The translations under genes were made by a program, and so were the position numbers. Source: Gymnorhina tibicen (taxonomy: Eukaryota > Chordata > Aves > Passeriformes > Artamidae). Taken from it: DNA of 64,000 nt. Below are positions 59,189-64,000 of this stretch, one piece after another (positions within the stretch are counted from its first letter, which is position 1; each line of letters starts with the position of its first letter). The notes under the pieces are model-generated. The model was given only the letters and a program-made list of their open reading frames with translations. It was not told the origin of the DNA and ran no database searches. The stretch lies in contig VXAZ01006878.1 in the NCBI GenBank assembly GCA_013399875.1, positions 1 through 64,000 on the forward strand, read 5' to 3'.

Positions 59189-61579
59189 CTGCCCACACCA
59201 TCCAAAATACATCATTAATGCTGATATTCTGGAAATCGCTCTCACACAGAATATTTTAAACTCTTAGTTTCGTACAAAGTGGTCACTTCCAGTAATAAAA
59301 TCACCATTCCTAAGATACTATCAGTATTTATACTGTTAATTAATTCAAGGAGATGTGCTGACCTGCATCCGGATGCCATGGTCTGTCATTAAAATTGCTT
59401 TTTAGTTACAGTTAAATACACAGAATGGATATTGCTGCTTTCACTTAGTTCTGCACCCTTCATTTTGAAAGTCATTCTATCATAGACTCACACAGTGGCC
59501 CATATCAGGGCGTTTTTTCAAACGTGACAAGATGTCTCACAGTCAAACAGGATTTTTCTAACATTTCTGAATGAGAGATGCTTTAAAAGAATAATTTTTT
59601 CCCCTGATTATCTTCCTCTTGAAATGATGTACTCATCAATAGACATTCAACCCCCATACTGCAGACTGGTGCATAATAAACTTGGAGCATAATAAAGAGT
59701 TACTTTGAGGAGGTACATAGAGGAATGGGGTTTTCCTTGCATCCAGGTTGGAATTGCAAGGACAGCTTTACAATAAAGATTACCACTGAAATCAATAGGA
59801 ACATGGTGAAAGAGGAGGGAATAAAACTGTTGAATAAGGCATTGTTACTGCATAGTCATTGTTCATTTTAGCACCACATATTAATAAGTTATTTGTTGCT
59901 ATCACTGCAACAGATAACTGGTTTTGTTTTCTACAAAAACATTTCAGGAATTAAAAAGATACGCAGCTTACATCGTAAGCATAAATTTTTGGGACTAGTG
60001 AGAAAACAGAAGCCCACTGGCTTATAAAGCTACTTCATACATTGGACTTGATTCATTCTAAAAAGTGGGGGAAATGGCAATGAATAACAGAAGACCCCTT
60101 CTAGAAACAGAAAAAAAAGTGTTTAATGTGCCATTCCAATGAATTCCCTGGAGGATTAGGTAGAGGAGTGTAATTAAGGCTTCAGATCTTTATGGAATGT
60201 TCCATGTTGTTAAACAAACAGTAAAATTCATAGTTATTCCTATAATAAAACTTAAAGAGATTTCCCTTGTTGAAATAAACTTAATGTACGGTATCATATG
60301 GGGGGCAAGCATCTTAATATTTGGTGGGTTTAATGGGATTCAGGGACTATGTCATGGCAGAGCTTGAGAAGCCAGGTTAAGATCAGAATTTTGCCTTCAA
60401 CCTTTCAGTTTGTAATAGATTAATGAAGTTAAAAATTTGTGGAACTGTTGGCAGCTGCAGTTATAGTTGTGGTAAACTAGCTGAACTTTTCCTAGTGAAA
60501 TGATGCAAGAAACACTTCAAGACTCTTCTGTATACCACTGAGAGAAATACATCCTACATAAGTTTTTAAGGCAGTAAATATATGAGAGGGTTGGTTTGTT
60601 TTTTGTGCTGCTTCATTTGTTTTTTTATATTACCACTATACACTGAAATAATGAATATCATGTTTGTAATGGTACTGAGATACAATTTGATAATGAATAG
60701 CAGAAAGTGGAATACTTCAGATTAAATTACAAAGGATGAAAGACATCAGTAGGCATCTGTCGCAGGCCTTGAAATGAAACAAAAAAAATTCCTTAGAGCA
60801 GTTATTCAAAAACTGGATAAAGGATATAGTACTCAAGTACTACTTTAACTGCCTAGCAATCTGCTAGGTAAAAGTCACTGGTAAACATGGATCATCAAAA
60901 ATGCTCCTAAGTTACACAGTTGAAAAAATTTATGATGTGGAAAAACAAGAACTAAATCCAAAGAAGCTTTTACGGTTTTATATTGTAATAGATAGAAAAA
61001 AAAAATGAAAGAGCAAGTCATGAAGCCAGTCAAGGATGTCTACAATGATCTGCAGTTGTCTGTTGCTGTTTACATATCTACAGCCAGGTCTACTGGACTC
61101 ACCCCATGTCTATTGGAATGAAACAAACATTTCCAGGGTGTAGCTTGTTAAACTTGGTTTTGATCCATATTTCAGGATGAGACTAGCTGTAACCTGATCA
61201 TGTCCATTTTTTAACTCTTTTGACTGTGGCAGAGCTTAGACTTGTTCAGGAGTAAATTGTCTACAATTAGCAAGATGGTAGCATTTTTCTTTCTGGATAA
61301 TATACAAGGATAAGAGAGAGCTCCAGGGCTGCCTTTCGGCACTCTACAGTCACTCACACTGACAAACGAGTGTCCCAGTAGTGAACATGGGTGTAGCACC
61401 CAAATGAATCGGTGCAAGACATAAAAGGATAAAAAGACTGAAATACTCAAATCCTACCCAAATCTTAATAAGGATCTTCCAACTTCTGCCTCAAAATAAC
61501 AAACTATGTTTAATTATTAGGAAACAGTGCAAGAAGAAAGAGACATGGCATAAATATGTGCTTCAAGTAAGAAAATGAG
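59189..61579. other. Unique DNA, 2.4 kb, AT-rich
   Basis: No gene or dispersed repeat recognised. Parts after about 60900 may be the unrecognisable 5' side of the ancient CR1 that follows. Confidence 0.45.
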
Positions 61580-62120
61580 ATCTGACCTAGAAAAATGTAG
61601 GCTAATAAATCTGAGAGGGAAATAATCTAAAGCACAGTTATTAAGTCAGACAAAGATACCTGGAAAGCAGAAATGTCAAAGAAGACCTTGGGGTTTTAGC
61701 AGACAGCAAATGATATATCTGCATGCTGCAATGCTAGAGGATTACAAAAAGGGATGTTGGGACTTCGGTCTGTATGTGCAGCATCGTCATTCCTTTGTCC
61801 ATAGGGAGGTGATTTTCTTGCTATACAGCAGTGATGAGATTGCACCTTGAATATAGTGATGGATGTTGACAAATTGAAGGGAATTCTGAGAACAGCAGCA
61901 AAAATCATTACAGGGCTGAACAACCTGACTTGGTAGGAAACAGAAAGTCATGCTCTCAGAGGATAAAGGGAAAAGATTGTTTCTCTTACCCCAAGGTGAC
62001 AAAGACAGGCATGATGGGATTATGTTAAACAAAAGAAAATTTGAGCTGCAAAGGAGGAAGAAATTCCTGCTGCAGTGTGACTTTAAGAATTTTCTCAAGT
62101 ATATGGTGGAAGACATTTAC
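61580..62120 (+). mobile_element. Ancient, highly diverged CR1/L3-like LINE body
   Basis: The order of CR1 pol segments is kept though spelling has drifted: 'aaaatgtaggctaataaatc' and 'agaccttggggttttagcag', then 'agggaggtgattttcttgct', 'gatgagattgcaccttgaat' (the VRPHLEY site), 'aaaatcattacagggctgaa', and 'gaggaagaaattcctgctgc' near the RRKFLL site. It matches the general CR1/L3 layout of turtle and old bird copies rather than the young ATTCTATG-ended type. The 5' boundary is unclear, and short frames (61950-62210) hold pieces of the old pol tail. Confidence 0.75.
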
Positions 62121-62619
62121 ACTAATAGAAGGAGATGTCAGCAGAAAAAGTCAGAACTTAATTTGTTCTGGCATTTGTACAATTACCTTTTTAAAATTAA
62201 AATTAAATGAAATGAAATACAGTAACCTGTGTTTTCAAATTGTGCATTTTGTGCATCTGATGACCCGAGATACCCTGCAAGTGTCAGTGGTTTATTGCTG
62301 GTTGTATTACACATATAGTTATGACTTTGCATGAAGTTATTTTTCTGAACTTCTCTGGGGAATAAACATTAACACCTTGTTATTTTCTGCCACCTTCTAC
62401 TACTGGTGGTTCAACACAGGTTTTTGAATTTACTTCAGCCTTTCAGCTGATAGGCTACATGTATAGACTCTTCTGTTCAGCAGAATAAGTTAATGTTTCC
62501 ATTGTACAGGCTTTTTCACTGGTACCCTGTTATATTGTCGATAACGTAGTGGTAATACGGTCTTCCAAAAAAAAAAGTGTTTTAATATGCAAAATGCTTT
62601 GTGAATACCAGAACTTCTA
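62121..62619. other. Unique noncoding DNA
   Basis: No feature recognised. A short A-run precedes the next CR1. Confidence 0.4.
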
Positions 62620-62749
62620 GTGCAGGCCAGGTTGAATGGGCTTTGAGGAACCTGCTCTAGTGGAAGGTAATGAAAGATGGCAGGAGGGTTGGAACTAGCT
62701 GATCTTTATGGTCCCTTCCACCCCAAACCATTCTAGGACTTCATGATTT
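62620..62749 (+). mobile_element. CR1 LINE 3' end
   Basis: It shows 'gtgcaggccaggttgaatgg', 'gctttgaggaacctgctcta', 'gctgatctttatggtccctt' and 'ccaccccaaaccattctagg', then a decayed ATTCTATG end. Confidence 0.93.
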
Positions 62750-63640
62750 CTTGAGACATCAAGATCAAGGTAGAAATTGCTGATTTAGACTGCTTTCCTG
62801 TGTGGGTCTTTTAGACACCAAAATTCTATAAATACACATTCAACATGCCTAAGTTGGATATTGCAAGAAGGTAGCATTTACTGAACAAAACACCATCAAT
62901 GTTAAAAATTGGAAGGAAGCAGCGAGCTATTTGCATTGAAAAGAAATTGCTATCTCTGTCACTTGCACTGAGCTCAAATGCCTTTCTAATGCATAACGTA
63001 TTTCTGATAGTGTAGGGATGTATAGCATAAAGTACGTAAAGACTAGTTGCTAGAGGTTTCACTAAAAAAATAACTTAGTCAGTTAACAACGGAAAATTTT
63101 AAATCACAGAATCACTTTTAAACCTTTTGAGTAGGAGACTTCATCAAATGCTCTGTAGAAGAGAGGAAATTGCAGTGGCAGGGGTATGGATTAGTAAGTC
63201 TTTTCTAGACATGATTTCAATTATCTTGTGATGAAACTTTTTCACCACGTTCCATTCACATTGGACTCCCTTCACAACTAGAGTGTATGGCAAATAATAG
63301 AGGAATCTCATTTCTTTTGCTATTTAGCTATGAAAAATTAATGGCAATTAACTTAAAATTACTTGACAGGAAATAGAACCTTAATGCTATTAGAACCTTA
63401 AACTATGGAATATTCATTTGCTTTTTTATCTCATAATCTGTTAATCTGCTTTAATATTTATGGATAATGATAGTTACTATTTTCTTATTATTTTCACTGC
63501 CTCCCTGCTTCCCCTTGTCATCTGAATCAGTTTCTTGCGGAATAAATAAACTCATTTCTGTAGGCATTTCTCGAATCCTCCTACACCTTGTAGTAAATCT
63601 GCTCCTTTACGAAGAGATCTCATAGTGAAAGGACTTTGAT
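62750..63640. other. Unique noncoding DNA
   Basis: AT-rich, with no gene or repeat recognised. Confidence 0.45.
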
Positions 63641-64000
63641 TCACAGAATCACAGTATAAACTGAGTTGGAAGGGGCCCACAGGAATCACTGAGTCCAACT
63701 CCTGGCCCTGCACAGCACTATTCCCAAGAGTCACACCACCTGCCTGAGAGCATTGTCCAAACAGTTCTTGAACTCTGTCAGGCTTGGTGCTGTGACCATT
63801 TCCCTGGGAGCCTGTTCCAGTGCCCAGCCACCCTCTGGGTGAAGAACCTGTGTCTAATATCCAACCTACACGTCCTCTGATACAACTTCAGGCCATTCTC
63901 TTGGGTCTTGTCACTGGTCACCAGAGAGAAGACATCAGTGTCTGCCCTTCCCCCTCACAAGGAAGTTATAGACTGCAGTGAGTCAAATTCATCAAGTTCT
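63641..64000 (-). mobile_element. CR1 LINE 3' part, running off the window
   Basis: It starts 'tcacagaatcacagtataaa', then 'aatcactgagtccaactcct', 'gagcattgtccaaacagttc' and 'ctccctgggagcctgttcca' in a slightly altered form, 'aagaacctgtgtctaatatc', and 'ctcacaaggaagttatagac'. The match continues to the last base, so the element extends beyond the window. It is the same subfamily type as the copy at 28.29 kb. Confidence 0.94.

Noticed and set aside
1..64000. tRNA, rRNA, snRNA genes, CRISPR arrays, phage or operon structures
   Set aside because: I looked by eye for B-box-like tRNA words, regularly spaced repeats and tandem coding frames and found none; the repeat content is that of a bird nuclear genome.

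Overview
This is a stretch of bird nuclear DNA with no protein-coding gene that I can support. The bird assignment rests on about 26 fragments of the avian/reptilian CR1 retrotransposon. Many end in the characteristic ATTCTATG repeat, and most are 5'-truncated. A 588-bp solo LTR of an abundant avian endogenous retrovirus type adds to this. There are no bacterial-style operons, no tRNA or rRNA genes, and no long open frames with recognisable domains. The AT-rich, repeat-light background fits an intergenic region (gene desert) or the inside of a very large intron. I cannot name the species or the gene neighbourhood from sequence alone.

Layout. 0-12.5 kb is mostly unique DNA with a faint ancient CR1 (about 0.9 kb), a well-preserved CR1 3' end (2.55-3.0 kb), an old solo LTR (4.76-5.35 kb), a TG repeat (7.46 kb), a 23-copy pentanucleotide tract (8.68 kb) and an A/T-rich simple tract (9.2 kb). 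12.5-20.6 kb has five CR1 pieces, two unusually long unrecognised open frames, a 39-N assembly gap in poly-A and a 27-bp tandem duplication. 20.6-30.4 kb is nearly free of repeats; several blocks look like possible conserved noncoding elements, and there is a perfect 24-bp palindrome. 30.4-41.4 kb is denser in CR1. It also holds the only strongly CpG-rich island (about 35.15-35.53 kb), set in an LTR-like context with an AATAAA signal on the minus strand. 41.4-64 kb alternates long unique blocks with CR1 fragments, including a three-element cluster (57.9-59.2 kb) and a degraded ancient CR1 body (61.6-62.1 kb).

How the parts work together. There is no pathway here. The visible history is repeated CR1 retrotransposition in both orientations over a long time, at least one retroviral LTR insertion, microsatellite growth, and intervening unique DNA that may carry cis-regulatory elements. 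I did not find a convincing undescribed biological system. The items most worth a second look are the CpG-rich island near 35.3 kb, the smaller GC-rich patch beside a single N near 52.1 kb, the two long open frames at 13.1 and 15.5 kb, the perfect palindrome at 21.2 kb, and the homeodomain-site-rich block at 29.1-29.75 kb.
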